A stretch of DNA of 64,000 nucleotides from Asterochloris sp. CNOR1 (Eukaryota; Chlorophyta; Trebouxiophyceae; Trebouxiales; Trebouxiaceae), in NCBI GenBank assembly GCA_963969365.1, contig OZ017754.1:372001-436000 (forward strand). The letters are read 5' to 3'. Positions 1-12,000 of the stretch are shown here, piece by piece. Numbering within the stretch: position 1 is the stretch's first letter; the number at the start of each line of letters is the position of its first letter. Position numbers and translations under genes: made by a program. The notes below the pieces were generated by a model that was given only the letters and a program-made list of their open reading frames with translations, made no database searches and was not told the DNA's origin.

Positions 1-243
1 ACGCCGGACAAGATGTGTTCCTTCATGTGGAGCTATCCAAATCTTCTCCCCCTGCCAAGCAGTGAGGTGGAGCGCATTGCAGACCGCGTCAAGCCTCTGC
101 AGTTTGACAAGGTCTTCGGCATCATGCCCCCCATGGAGATCCCTGTAGATGGTTCTGAGGTGGTGCAGCGGTCTGCCCGGCGGTACATTGCCGCTCTGTC
201 CGGCGAGTACCACCAGCATGACCCAAAGCCAGTTCAATGTTGA
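1..243 (+). CDS. MBL-fold metallo-hydrolase, C-terminal end (5' partial)
   Basis: The reading frame is open from the first base and stops at 241-243, so this is the 3' end of a gene that begins outside the window. The visible 80 residues include a tract YPNLLPLPSSEVERIADRV followed by FDKVFG and a terminal RSARRYIAAL helix. I recall this as the tail of a bacterial and plant metallo-beta-lactamase-fold hydrolase family, where a Y-P-N-L-x-P-L-P motif precedes a helix and an F-D-[KR]-[IV]-[FY]-G motif. The HxHxDH metal site would lie upstream and cannot be checked. The gene is convergent with the minus-strand PhzF-like gene. A decayed copy of this 3' end lies near 2840-2960. Family assignment is from memory of the motif only, so confidence is moderate. 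Confidence 0.5.
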   Translation, partial: TPDKMCSFMWSYPNLLPLPSSEVERIADRVKPLQFDKVFGIMPPMEIPVDGSEVVQRSARRYIAALSGEYHQHDPKPVQC

Positions 244-324
244 GGAGGCATGCTTGACACTAGTGCGGTCCTGCTTAACACAGCAGTCAAAACTGTTCAG
301 GTGGTCTATGAGGGAGTCATCTTT

Positions 325-400
325 GTGAGCCTTGCGCAGGGCCGACAAGACCACCATACTGCTGTGGTCAAAGTGGCCATGAGGTCCTTGCGCAAGATTT
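325..400 (-). pseudogene. Relic of the golgin 3' coding exon
   Basis: The plus-strand stretch from about 333 matches the golgin terminal exon near 3215-3290 over roughly 65 bases with scattered substitutions and a one-base gap. Both contain GCGCAGG, GACCACC, a CTGCTG-GGTCAAA block and GTGGCCATGAGG in the same order. The piece follows the hydrolase 3' end and precedes the PhzF stop codon. It has no open frame of its own. It is best read as a leftover of a tandem duplication that also copied the hydrolase 3' end (see 2840-2960). Confidence 0.6.
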
Positions 401-429
401 GGGGTAGGAAGCATGGGTGAAAAGGTTGG

Positions 430-2334
430 TCAAGCGCCAACACTAAGGCTACCGGAAAGCATGATCACAGCTTGGCCCAACACCTGAACTTTGCCTTCGC
501 CCTCTAGCACTTTGACATTCAGCTCGCCCCCACGAGGGCTGCACTGTCTGGCTCTGAACTCGAGCCTGCTTGGCATCTTGGAGGCCCAGTAGGCTGCAAG
601 GACAGAGTGTGCCGACCCAGTCACCGGATCTTCTGCAATTCCCATCCAAGGAGCAAAGACCCTGGAGTAGAAATCGTGGGTCTGGCCATCACCTGAAGGG
701 CATCCAGCCCGTCTGGGGCACTTTGCCGACCAGTGCATGCAATGTGGGCTCCATTGCAAAGATGGGCAGGCATCACAGGCCTTGTGAAGAACCCACGCAC
801 AAGCCACAATTCTCAGACAAAGCGCAGATGGGGGCAGTTGGGGTGGAGGGGCAACTACCTGCACATGTGAGGATGATCTGGTTAACATCGCCCTCAGTGT
901 GGAGCTTCAGCAGGGACTGAGGGTCAGGGGTTGGCAGCGCCTCCAGCTGTTGCTGGGAACAGTCCACTGCCATGAGCAGGTACCTCACGGTCTTGTTGTA
1001 CAGCACCTCCCTTACGGGAAGCTTGCCAGCAACTGCCTGCAGCAGCAGGACAATCACACTGCAATGTTGGTGCAGGCAGAGCAAGGCTGTGGTTTGTCGG
1101 ACTGCGGCAGCCACAGCAAGCAGCCATCTGGCACATGCTGCTGGTCAGGCGATGGGGAGCAGTGCGAGCTCTGAGCTCTCCTGAAGCATGCACTGCAGCT
1201 GTAGGGAGGTCGCATGAACTCCGCTGCTTTGCAGGCCGAGGATTCTGTCTGAGTTCACACTGAAGGCGCAGTGTAGGGCTGCGGCCAACTCCAGCACTCC
1301 ATTTGGACAGCAGAGGCAGCTGACCTGCTGGAGGGTGGGCACGGCAGGCAACCACAAGGCGCCGCCTTTTCGCCAGTTTGGCCACTTCACAAAGTTCCAT
1401 CACTGATGTGGCATGCTCTGCCTCCTTCCCAGAGGGCAAGCGAACAGAAAAGGCTGTTGGTGTGCAGGTCCTGACCTCTGGGAGCCCTGACACGCCTGGC
1501 AGCTTGTCGGTGGGTGCCAGCAGGGGAAGCTGCATGGCATAGCCTTCTGCAGTGCGCTCCACCGTCAGCGTCCTACTCTTTGTGTCAAAATGGACTTTGG
1601 GGGAGGCATTGCCAGTCTCTGCATCAAGGGCAGATGCAGATGAGGGATGACATGGGTGGCAGCAGCTGCTGGCTGATCAGCAGGAGCATTGCCAGTTTGT
1701 GCGTGCAGTTCAGCCGCAAGTCAGCGGGGACAGCGCAAGTCAACAGCATTCTGTTGGAAAAAGGCCACAGCTGGGCAGAGCATACTCTGCAGAGCAGACG
1801 CAACTGAAGACAAGGAAGGCCCAGGGTACCTCTCAAGACTGGTTGATTGCAGCTGGTGCAGATGCAGATGGCGATGGGGCAGATGTGTCAGCAGCATGGT
1901 GCTGATGTTCTGTTGAAACCATCACTTGCCCTGAGCATGCAGGTCGTATTCAGAGGGGGGCTTAAGAGGCCAACACTACTGCTGACCGACCAAGATGCCT
2001 GCACAGAGATGTAAGTAAGAGCAGCAGCCGGCCTGTCAAGGTCGGAGCTGCATGTGCATGTGCACTCACCTGACCACAAAACTACAGCGGCTGCCAATGT
2101 GCCATGCCCACAGAGCGGGACCTCTGTGCTGGGGGAGAACCAGCGCAGCTTAAAGTGGCTGTGTGTCTCAAAGCCGCCATCAGTGGCTGACACAGGCTCC
2201 ACGAATGCTGTCACATTTTGGTTGAGCTCAACGGCAATACGCTGCAGGTGTGCATCGTCCAATGGGGATGATAGCAAGCACACTGCTGCAGGATTGCCCC
2301 TGAAGGCTTCTGATGTGAATGCATCCACCTGCAT
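430..2334 (-). CDS. PhzF-family isomerase-like protein (multi-exon)
   Basis: The first exon (2334 to about 2070) begins MQVDAFTSEAFRGNPAAVCL and ends at GHGTLAAAVVLWSG before a GTGAGT donor. This is the classic N-terminal half of the PhzF/diaminopimelate-epimerase-like fold. The catalytic Glu is present in VELNQNVTAFVEP. A second exon near 1618 continues SPKVHFDTKSRTLTVE. Middle exons lie near 1150-1340 and 859-1035 (VREVLYNKTVRYLLMAVD). The last exon, 692-430, carries DFYSRVFAPWMGIAEDPVTG followed by SAHSVLAAYW and CSPRGGEL, the second-half signature. Middle exon edges are uncertain. Length fits the usual ~300 residues. PhzF relatives act as cytosolic isomerases, mostly on unknown substrates, so the reaction here is not assigned. 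The frame stays open upstream to about 2406 but without an ATG, so 2334 is preferred. Confidence 0.85.
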
Positions 2335-2839
2335 GCATCCTTGGACAATGAGATGGCCAGTGGCCAGCAGCAGCAGCACTGTACAGAGCCAAAGTGGCAA
2401 CGCCACGCATAGCTCTCACAGTGTAAGTGGGAATCCGGACATTGCTCATTGCCAGACACTCTCGGGCCTTGCACTCCCTGTATTGTCACTACTTACTGCT
2501 GCTGCTGTGGAAGCAGCATGAAAGTCACGAGAGATGTCGTCGATCTGACTACAACTGACTAGGAAGTTGGTAATGCATGCCATCATGGCTTCAGGCAGCC
2601 AGCATTGACTTCTGCTTGGGACTCATAACATGTTTGGGAAAAGGTAGGCAGCACCCTGGACAGATGGGTGTGCACCACATGCTGCGTTCAGTCAGGAACC
2701 CACCCAGAAAACATTCTCTCCTGCTGGCCAACCTTTGTTGATGGGAGACAGGATACTGGTGCTGAAGGTACACTGCACCTGCCAAAGCAGTGTTGACTGC
2801 CATGCTGTGAATTTGTAAGCACTGGTTGCTGCAGCATCA
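2335..2839. other. 5' flank of the PhzF-like gene
   Basis: Together with the next entry this makes up the gap of about 760 bp between the golgin stop codon (3094) and the PhzF start (2334), both genes being on the minus strand. I find no convincing coding exon. The part beside 2334 is presumably the PhzF promoter and 5' UTR, but I could not identify a TATA box or other defined element. Confidence 0.4.
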
Positions 2840-2960
2840 CACCCCGCATCCTTCTGTGCGTGGATTGCCGCTCTGTCTGGCACCACCAAAATGACCCAAG
2901 GCTAGTCCAAATGTGAGATGGCATGCTTGACACTTTGCTCAACATGGGCAGTCAGAAATT
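2840..2960 (+). pseudogene. Relic of the MBL-hydrolase 3' end
   Basis: From 2864 (ATTGCCGCTCTGTC) through GACCCAA and GGCATGCTTGACACT to about 2955, the sequence tracks the hydrolase 3' end and downstream flank at 186-295, with small deletions and many substitutions. A weaker match continues upstream into the tract that corresponds to 118-152. It lies immediately beyond the golgin stop codon. The original arrangement was therefore probably hydrolase(+) meeting golgin(-) tail to tail, and this unit was later duplicated around the PhzF gene. It has no intact frame. Confidence 0.6.
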
Positions 2961-3093
2961 AATTTGTTCTGGTGGGCTGTAGGGAAACGTCTGGAGGTCA
3001 AGACAACTGCCACCAATACACTCCTTGCTCTGCAGGCCGAGTGCTCGTGGAAACTCAGAATGAGAAGGCAGATGCGAAGGCAGGTGGGAGAGG

Positions 3094-6000
3094 TCAGCCA
3101 TTCTGCGGGAGGCCGGCCACAGTGGCGGCCTGGTGGGATGACAGGCTGCACAGCAGCAGCAGGCAATGGAGGACCACCGTGTACAGCAGCACGCCAAGCC
3201 GTGCAGCGGGCCACTGGCGCAGGCCCGAGAGGACCACCCCGCTGCTGCGGTCAAATGTGGCCATGAGGCCCTGCAACCGGGGCGGCACCTGCAGGTTCTG
3301 CAGCGCCGCCAGGCTGCTCAGGGGCCTGAGGGCCGACGTGCGGCCCATCAAGAACTCGTCCTCACTGGAGGTGGCCTCGTCCATAGGGATCTGAGCCTCC
3401 AGGTCAAAGGCACGCGTGTTCCTGCGCTCAAGGCGCTGCCCCTGCACCCAAAAATCACTCCATTGATGGCTGAGGCTGCACACCAGTGTCTGTAAGCAGT
3501 GCCCTTACACACAGACATGTGGTCATAGGTGCCAGAGCCAGCGTGACCATATTACAGGCATGTGTGTTCCCGTCCTACGCTCCACGCGGTTTGTCCAGCA
3601 AGTGGGCAGCGCAGCTGCCCAAGCAATGCATGTCTCTGGCTGTCATAAGAGGCTTGGCAGGCATCAGCTGCAGCAGGCAAGAGATGGCTGAGACGCCCAG
3701 CTGCAACACAGCCAAAAGCAGGCAGTCACCTGGAGTGAGATAGCGCCTGAGTCACCAAATGCGCCGAAACCGCTCCAGGGGGGCTGGCCCCCTCCAGCAG
3801 CAGCAGCCCCAGTGGTGGCGCTGCTGCTGCTGACTGGCAGGGGCTGCTGCGGGGGGGTGTCTGTGGCCTGCTTGCGCTCTGCGGCAAGGAGGGCTTCTTG
3901 GAGGCGCTCCACCTCGAGCTCTGCTGCTGCAGCCTGGTCCTGCAGGGGGCAAGACCAGGTTGTTGTGGCAACATGGCTGAAGCTGCACAAAATCACATGA
4001 TGCGCAGGGACTCATGTTTCGCAAGGACCTGCATCAGGCATGGTCTTCCTGCTGGTGGTAGGTTAAGCACTACTCAGGAGGTGCACAGCCCAGTGCATCT
4101 TCCTGCTGGACTGGCTGGGACAGCCCTGCAGTGTTCTGGGAGCATGGCGAGGGTGCGCCCCAAATCTCAGCAGGTGCATGCCTGGGAGGGTCATAGCATG
4201 CAGGTCTGTGTCGTGAACAACTTGGCATGGCAGTCATCCAGACAAGCATCCTGAATGTTCAAGACATGGACCACACCAGAAGGCTGGCACGAGGAGGAGC
4301 AGGCTGGGCCCCTTAGTGACCCTGTTCACCAAAGACTGACCTGGAAAACTGTTGTGCTGCCGATCTGCTGACTCACTTGCAGCTGGGCGATGGCGACCTC
4401 CTTGTGGCTGCAGCCAGTCCTCCTCATGCAGTGATGCATGCATGGCCGGCAGCCCTTACAAAGTAATGGTAGGTTCCAAGGCACAGACAAAGAGACTGGG
4501 CCCTGATCACAAAGGACTGACCTGGAGGGCTTTCATGTCGCCAGCCAGCTGCTCAACCTGCTGCCGTGCGGTGGCCGCCTCCTCGCGAGCTGCGGTCAGC
4601 TCCGACTGCAGGCCCTGCCCATGCTGACTGCGAGACTGCAGGTAGCAAATAGGACTCTGATTGAATTTTTGAGCAGAGGCCCTCCTGAGCTGAATCACAG
4701 GCCCACAAGATGCTTTTCAGTGCATACGTGCTGTGTGTGCAGCTGCCACTGGGCAACCTGCCAGACAAACTCCCTGACCTGCATGGCACATGGGGGCAAA
4801 CCCTTGGTCTCTTGCCAACCCCACACCACATGCTGTTGTCAGGCAGCATGCTGATCTGCAATGCCTGATTCTGAGCTGCCTTCAGGCTGTCTGCCAGTTT
4901 TTTTGGGCAGTATTGCTCACAGCCTGCCACTTTCAGCCAGATCTCACTAAAACCCATCAGAGTCACGTCTGTGCTGCTCTGAGCCACCAGAACCTGCATC
5001 ATGGCCCCTTGCTGAGCCAAGCCTCCAGACAAATCGCACCTGTGCCCGGGAGGCCGCATTTCCAGCTGCATACAGAACCTTGCACTGAGGCGACACTGCG
5101 CATCAATCTGGCATCATCAGCCGAGATCTCACCTGTCTCTGGCACTCTGCGTCTCAGCTGCTCCCAGGCCTAACGCTGCAAATTGCAGCAGCCCCACAGC
5201 AGCGTGCATTACCCATGATAGCTGGGGCATACATGGCTTAGGAGGCGCTTGAGCACAGCACCAGACCTGCATCAGTGCCACAACATCCAGCCCACACCTG
5301 TGCCTGGGATGCCTGGCTTTCAGCTGCCTCCAAGCTGTCTGCCAGCAGATCAATCCTTGCAAGCGCCTCCTCGTGCAGGTCCTCCATCCTCAGCCTGGCT
5401 GACTCAGAGCTGCTCAGCTGCTGCTCAGCCTGCACAGGCACAGCAACAGGGTCCTGAGCTGCTCTGTGCAGTAAGGCTGAGACACATAAGGTTGAAAGTT
5501 GGTGATGCGGCACACATGCCTGCCTGACTCAGACCCCCAGGATCCTCAGCCTGCACAGGAACAAGAATAAATAGAGAGCAGCAAACTGACACACGCAGAG
5601 CGGCTCCTCGGTCTGTGCAGGCTTGGAGTCGTCAGGTGCCGCTGCAGCACACACTCGGCTCCACACGCAGCCTGGCTGACTTGGAGCTTCTGAGCTGCTC
5701 CTTCAAAGGCAAGGCATGGGGCAGGAGCTGGACACTGCAGTCTGCCCCTGGCAAGCAATGGTGTCATGGGGACAAACTGTGTGAACAGCACGCCTCGTCA
5801 AATCAACAGAGCGATGCGGAAAATGCGGACGCCACAAGGGGAAAGACACAGACAGGGACTTGCCAGTTCTCCTTTTCACCTTCAAAGGCTGGGAACAGGC
5901 ATGCACCAGGCTCAAACAGCGTCCTGAAGTCCCGCGCGACGCGCTGCAACCCTCTGGTCACTAAGGAGCCACTCTGCCAAGAGGGGTGCATGCACCCACA

Positions 6001-9000
6001 TGTTTGATGCCAGAAACATTTCCATGCTGGTGGTGTGGACTTGTCACCTGTGTCTCCACTGCTGAACCCACCTGGTGCAGCTGCTCCTCCAGTGCCACCT
6101 TCTGCTGCCGCATGAGGGCGAGCTGCGCCTGCCTATCCCTGTCGCTGGACTGCACTGCTGCCAGCTCGCCCCGCATGCTCGCCACCTGCTGCTGCAGCCT
6201 GCCCAGCTGCCTGGCCCCCTGCTGGGCTTGGGTGAGCTCCTCTTGAGCTTGGGCAAGCTGCTGCTGCAGTCTGCCCTGCAGCCTGGCCTCCTGCTCAGCT
6301 CGAAGCAACTGCTGCTGAACAGCAGCTAGCTGGCCCTGGACCTCAGCAGCAGCCCTCCGTCCCTGGTCCAGTTGCCGCCCCATGTCCTGTACCTGGGCTT
6401 CAGCCTCTGCTGCCACCTTGTTGGCAGTCTCCGCTGCCTGCTTCAGCTGGTGCCTCAGCGCCTGCTCCTGGGCTTTGGCCTTCGCTGCTGCTCTGCTGGC
6501 AGTCTCTTCTGCTTGCTCCAGCCTCTGCTTCAGGCCCTGCTCCTGAGCTTTGGCCTTTGCTGCTGCTGTGCTGGCAGCCTCCTCTGCCTGCTTTAGGTGT
6601 TGCCTCAGAGCCTGCACCGGGGCTTCAGCCTTTGCTGCCGCCGTGCTGGCAGCCTCCTCTGCCCGCTCCAGCTTATGCTTAAGGGCCTGCACCTGGGCTT
6701 CGGCCTGTGCTGCCGCTGTGGTGGCAGTCTCCTCTGCCTGCTCCAGCCTCTGCTTCAGGTCCTGCACCTGGGCCTCAGCCTCTGCTGCTGCATCACTCGA
6801 AGACTTGTGTGCCAGCTCCAGCTGCTGCCTGAGCTTCTGCACCTGAGCCTCAGCAGCAGCCGCCGCCGTGCCAGCAGCCTGCTCTGCCCGGCTCTGTGCA
6901 GCTGCAAGGTGCTGCTCGGCCTCAGCCTGGGCATGGACAGCCGCGTCCTGCCGCCTATGTGCCGCCTCAAGCTGCTGCTCCGCTTGCGCTCGCCGCTCAC
7001 GCTCTGCCTGCAGCTGCGCCTGGCGCTCAGTCTGAGCAGCCTGTGCCTGGGTGACCTGTTCCCGCAGGTTGCTGAGCTGGTCTTCGGCCTCAGCATGACG
7101 TGCACCTGCCTCAGCAGCCTTGCCCTGGGCCTCCTGCAGCTGCTCCTGGCCCTCAGCCTGACCAGCCTGTGCCTCTGCGATCTGTTCCTGTAAGTGACTC
7201 AGCCTTTGCCGGGCCTTGGCCTGTGCCTCATGCAGCTGCGCCTCGGCCTTGGCCTGAGCAGACTGAGCCTCAGTCAGGCTCTTTTGCAGTTCCATCTGCT
7301 GGCCCGCAGCCTCCTGCTGTTGAGCTGCATGTCTGGCCAGGACTTCGGTCAGTTGTGCCTGCAGAGACGACCGTGTTGTTTGTTTCCTGCTAAAAGTAGG
7401 GCGGCTTCTGTATCCAGGACAGCGTGAGGGGCCAGCACCAGCACAGGTTGTGTGTGCAAGCACCACGAGCAAAAGCAGCACACGCTTCAGAAAAGACGCC
7501 TCCTAAGCACTGCTCCGTTTGTTGATGTGTTTGCGAGGTCAGCGCATCTCTTCACTTCCCACGGGGCAGTCCTGGCAGCAGCACCTCCCCAGCAAAAGCT
7601 GTGCAGGATAAGCAGCATCTCCTCTCACCTCCAGCGCTTTGCAGACCATCGAATGCGGGGAGCAAACATGCACTAGGCTCACCCTTGCCCTATATCCATG
7701 CCTTGTGCACCTGCCTATCAGCATCTGCAACTGCTATCAGTGAACACAGCAGCTATTCCTCTCACCTCCAGCGTTGACACCCTGGCAGCAGCAGCTTCCA
7801 ACGCTTCTGCCTGGCTGTTAGCCTGCATGCGCCCAGCAGCCTGCTGCTGTTCCTCCTCCTCCTCAGTTCGCCCTAGAGCAGGCTGGGCAGCCCTGAGTCT
7901 ATCGCCCAGCTGCTTCTCATGTGCAGCCTCTGCCTGCGCTGCCTGTAGCTCCTGCTGTGCCTCGGCCAGGGCACCCTCAACGCGCTGCAGCTCAGCAGTG
8001 GTCTCTGCACTCTCCCTTGCCAGCGCCTCCGCTCTTGCCCGTTCGGTGAGCAGCTGGGCTGTCAGCTCTTCCTGTCTGCACCAGGCAGAAACGGGCACCC
8101 TGAGCTGCATGTACAGAGCCAAATGCCTGTCTGCCAGCTGCACTTGCTCATCAACTCTACGAGATGCTCACTCAATCCCACTGGGCGCGGTGAGGCTGCT
8201 CCTGCACTCCACCCTCAGTGTATGGCAGCAGCTCCTCCCGACAGCGCCACAGGCAACACAAGGACGACACTTGGACGCCTACAATGCAGGAACTCTCCAC
8301 TCCTGCCTGCGTGCATGGGCACCCCAGTGCACACAGCACACAGGACGATGCTTGCAGTGAGCGGCTGCCTGCCGTCTAGCCCAGGTGTGTCTCTGAGGTG
8401 AGCCGCTTATCTTGCTCCATGCAGATGCAAGCATGTTGAGGCTGCCTGAGGTAACCCATTAGTCTGAAGCTCACCTCTGCAGCGCCCCTGCAGCCTGCTC
8501 AGCCTGAGCCCTGAGGTGCTCCTGCAGGCTCAGAGCCTCCTGCACCCTCTCTTCAGCCTGCTGCAGCTGTGAGTGCGCATCTTTCAACTCGGCGTCCAGC
8601 TGCCTTGCCTCTGCCTCTGCAGCCGCTACTTTGGCAGCAGCTGTGCCGTCTCCCTGTGCTGCTGCTGCTGAGGCTGGAGCCTGCGCAGCAGAAGTAGCGG
8701 CCGGGCCAGCCACAGCTGCCGCCAGTCCTGGGGACTGCGGCAAAGAAGTGGCGTCAGCAGTGGGGGCCTGACCAGCAGCGGCCCCCTCCAGTCCTCTGCT
8801 GAGCGGGGACTGCGGCAGCAAGCTTGCAGCAGAGGTAGCGGAGGATGCCAGGGACTGCATACTGACCGCGCCCTTGACTGGGGAGTTTTGAAGGGACAGC
8901 CCTGCCGCAGGGTTGCTCTGCCACACTGGGGTGTCAGCGCCCTGCAGGAGCAGGCATAGTATGGAGTTGACCTGAAGGCAGCGGTTCAAAGGATTGTTGG

Positions 9001-12000
9001 TGCCTGCGCGGCAGTACACTGCATAAGCAAGCGCAAGGTATCGACATGGCTGGTGGTTGTGCTTGTGAGTATGCCTGTGCCCTACCCTGAGGCGCATGCT
9101 CTAGAATGCCGCAGCTGGTCACCGCCAATCACTCTCAGTGCAAGTAGAACTGCATTGCAGTACTATGTGTGTGTCCCACCTGGGGCGCCTGTAAGGCCTC
9201 CACCTGCTGCCGCAACTCATCTCGTTGCTGCTCAATGGCCTTGCCCTTCTTAACAGCAGCCCTTAGCTTGGTCCTCAAACCCTCGCACTCCTGGACTTTG
9301 GCTGCCAGCTGCCCTTCGGGCCCTGCCTCTGACTCCTGGCCACCAACATTGTCAGCTTGTACATCGTGGGCCGTGCCATTGACTGCGGCACCAGCACTTG
9401 CCCCTACTGGAGCAGGTACATCCCTGCAAGCGCCAGCAGCAGCGCCTCAAAGTCTGCGGCGACTTTTGTGCAAATGCTGATCAGCGGGACGACTTCATGC
9501 AAGGGCATGGGGCTGGCAGCTGCCCACAAGAGGACCCAAGCAGGGGTTGTTGCAGCAACTTGTGCAGGCCACTCCCCTTGCCTGCCCTGCACAGAGCCTG
9601 CTCCAGGCATACGTACTGCATGCCTGACCTGTCCAGTGCCAATTACAACCGCACATGCAGCGTCACTCTGGCTGTCTGGGCTTTGCATGGCAGGACAGCC
9701 GCTCCCTGCCTGCGCATGCAGCACTCATCCCAGCAGCCCAAGCACAAGCACCAGGGTATACCTCCCTGTCCAAGTGTGCAGGGCCTGCCTCAACAACACA
9801 TGGAGGCACTGCTCAGCTCACCTGCTCCGCGCTCTACTGTGCTTCAGCTGAACCCGCTCCAGCTCAGCCCACGTGGCAGCATGGTCCTGCTGCACTTCAT
9901 GCAACTCCTGGCGTGCTGCTGCCAGCTGCTGCTGGGCAGCATCCCTTTTAGCTGTCTGGCTCTCCAGGTCACAGCGTGCTGCTGCTAACTGCTGTTGGGC
10001 AGTATCACTCTCAGCCAGCTGCCCCTCCAGCACCTCTCTGTGCTGCTCAGCATCCTCCAGCTGGGCTTGCACTGCACAGGACAGCATACCAACAGTCGTG
10101 ACATCATCTCTGGACCCTACAAGGCCAACCTCTGCTCTTTCGCCATACTTGTTGGCATGCATCTCATCAGGATGCGTGGTGGCAAAAGCTAGTGGCTGGA
10201 GGCCAGCAATTCATGGTATTGTTGATCCAGCAGGACACCTAGACCTGGCATGCATGCACAACACTCGGTGACAACCCGCTGCCAACAACATTGTGCCCCC
10301 ACTAGTTTTCGGTACCCCACAATTGCATGTACCACATGCTGGCAGACGAGCATCAGCAGACAGCCAACAGTAGCAGCTGGCAGTTACCTCCCTGTGCAGG
10401 ACCGCCGTGCCTGCTCACCAGTTTGCAGCTGTGCCCGCAGCGTCCGCAGCTCCCTTTCCCGCCCCTGCAGGGCCTGGTCCTTCCGCTGCAGGTCCCCAAG
10501 TCGTGTGGCCAGCTCCTGCCCAGTGGATGCAAGCTCCGCCTGAGTGCTCTGAGCTGATGTCCCTGCTGCTTGCAGGCCGCTCTGGGCAGCCTGGAGCTGC
10601 TCACTCAGGGTGGCAGCCTCGGCCGCTGCCCTGCGCTGGTCTCTTTCAGCTGCCTCTGCATGCTCCTTCAGCATCTCAGCATCTGCCTTCACTGACTGCA
10701 GGTCACTCTTAGCAGCCTGGAGCTGCTCCCTCAGGGTGGCAGCCTCGGCCTCTGCCCTGCGCTGGTCTCTTTCAGCAGCCTCCACCTGCTCCCTCAGCGT
10801 TTCAGCAGTGGCCTCCGCTGCTTGTAGGTTGATTTGTGCAGCCTGAAGCTGCCCCCTCAGAATGCTGGCCTCAGCCTCTGCTCTGCGCTGGTCCCGTTCA
10901 GCAGCCTCTGCCTGCTCCCTCAGCGTCTCAGCATCGGCCTTCGCTGCTTGCAGGTCGCTCTGGGCAATCTGGAGCTGTTCCTTCAGAGTGGCGGCCTCGG
11001 CCTCAGCCCTGCGCTGGGTTCCTTCAGCAGCCTCCGCCTGCTCCCTCAGCGTATCAGCATTGGCCTCTGCTGCTTGCAGGTCGCTCTGGGCAGCCTGGAG
11101 CTGCTCCCTTACACTGACAGCCTTCGCTTCTGCTCTGCGCTGGTCCCGTTCAGCAGCCTCTGCCTGCTCCCTCATCGTCTCAGCATCGGCCTCTGCTGCC
11201 TGCAGGTCCTTCTGTGAAGCCTGGAGCTGCTCCCTCAGAGTGCTGGCCTCAGCTTCAGCCCTGCGCTGGGTTCCTTCAGCAGCCTCCGCCTGCTCTCGCA
11301 GCGTATCAGCATGGGCCTTTGCTGCTTGCAGGTCGCTCTGTGCTGCCTCTAGCTTACCCCTGAGCGTGCTGACCTCTTCCCGCAGGCTCTGCAGGGTAGT
11401 GCTGGCGCTCTGGCGTTCCTGTTGGGCAGCCAACAGCTGCGCCTGCAGCACGTTACTCTCAGCAGCAGCTGCCTGCAGGTCACCCCTGGCCTCTGCCAGC
11501 TGCTGGTGGGCTGCAGCCAGGGCAGCTTCCAGCCTCTGCCCATCTGCAGCAGCAGCCTCATCCGCGTCTGCCCTGGAGTCAAGCTCAGCCCTGGCCTCTG
11601 CCAGCTGCTGCTGGGCATCCTCAGCTAGCAACTGCAGGGCAGCAGCGCCAGCAGCAGCCTCCTCTGCATTGCTCAGTGCCACTGCCCTGCTGCTAAGCTC
11701 AGCCCTGGCCTCCGCCAGCTGCTGCTGGGCACCCTCGAGCTGGGTCCGCAGGGCCTGCTCCTCAGCACTCCGAACCTGTATAGGCATCACATTCAAACAC
11801 CAACACAGTGAGCTCTGAACCTGAAGCTGCATATGCAAGAAGAGGATTGCTGGTGCTACACATAATATGCAGCTCAGCAGCTCCACTTGTTGTGACCCAT
11901 TGTCTATCTCAGGAAGGTACTCCACTAAGCACATAAGCACTAAGAAAGGGCCCTGCTTTGCAGCGTCTTCCAGCGCCCCTACAACATTCTGCCAAGAAGA

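Noticed and set aside
2335-2406. Hydrophobic signal-peptide-like stretch ahead of the PhzF start
   Set aside because: The frame is open but has no ATG (it would need GTG), and PhzF proteins normally start at MQVDAFT.
6597-7193. Leucine-rich plus-strand frame that looks like a polytopic membrane protein
   Set aside because: The Leu runs are the reverse complement of Gln/Ala/Glu codons in the 75-bp golgin repeat; the minus-strand reading is continuous with the gene.
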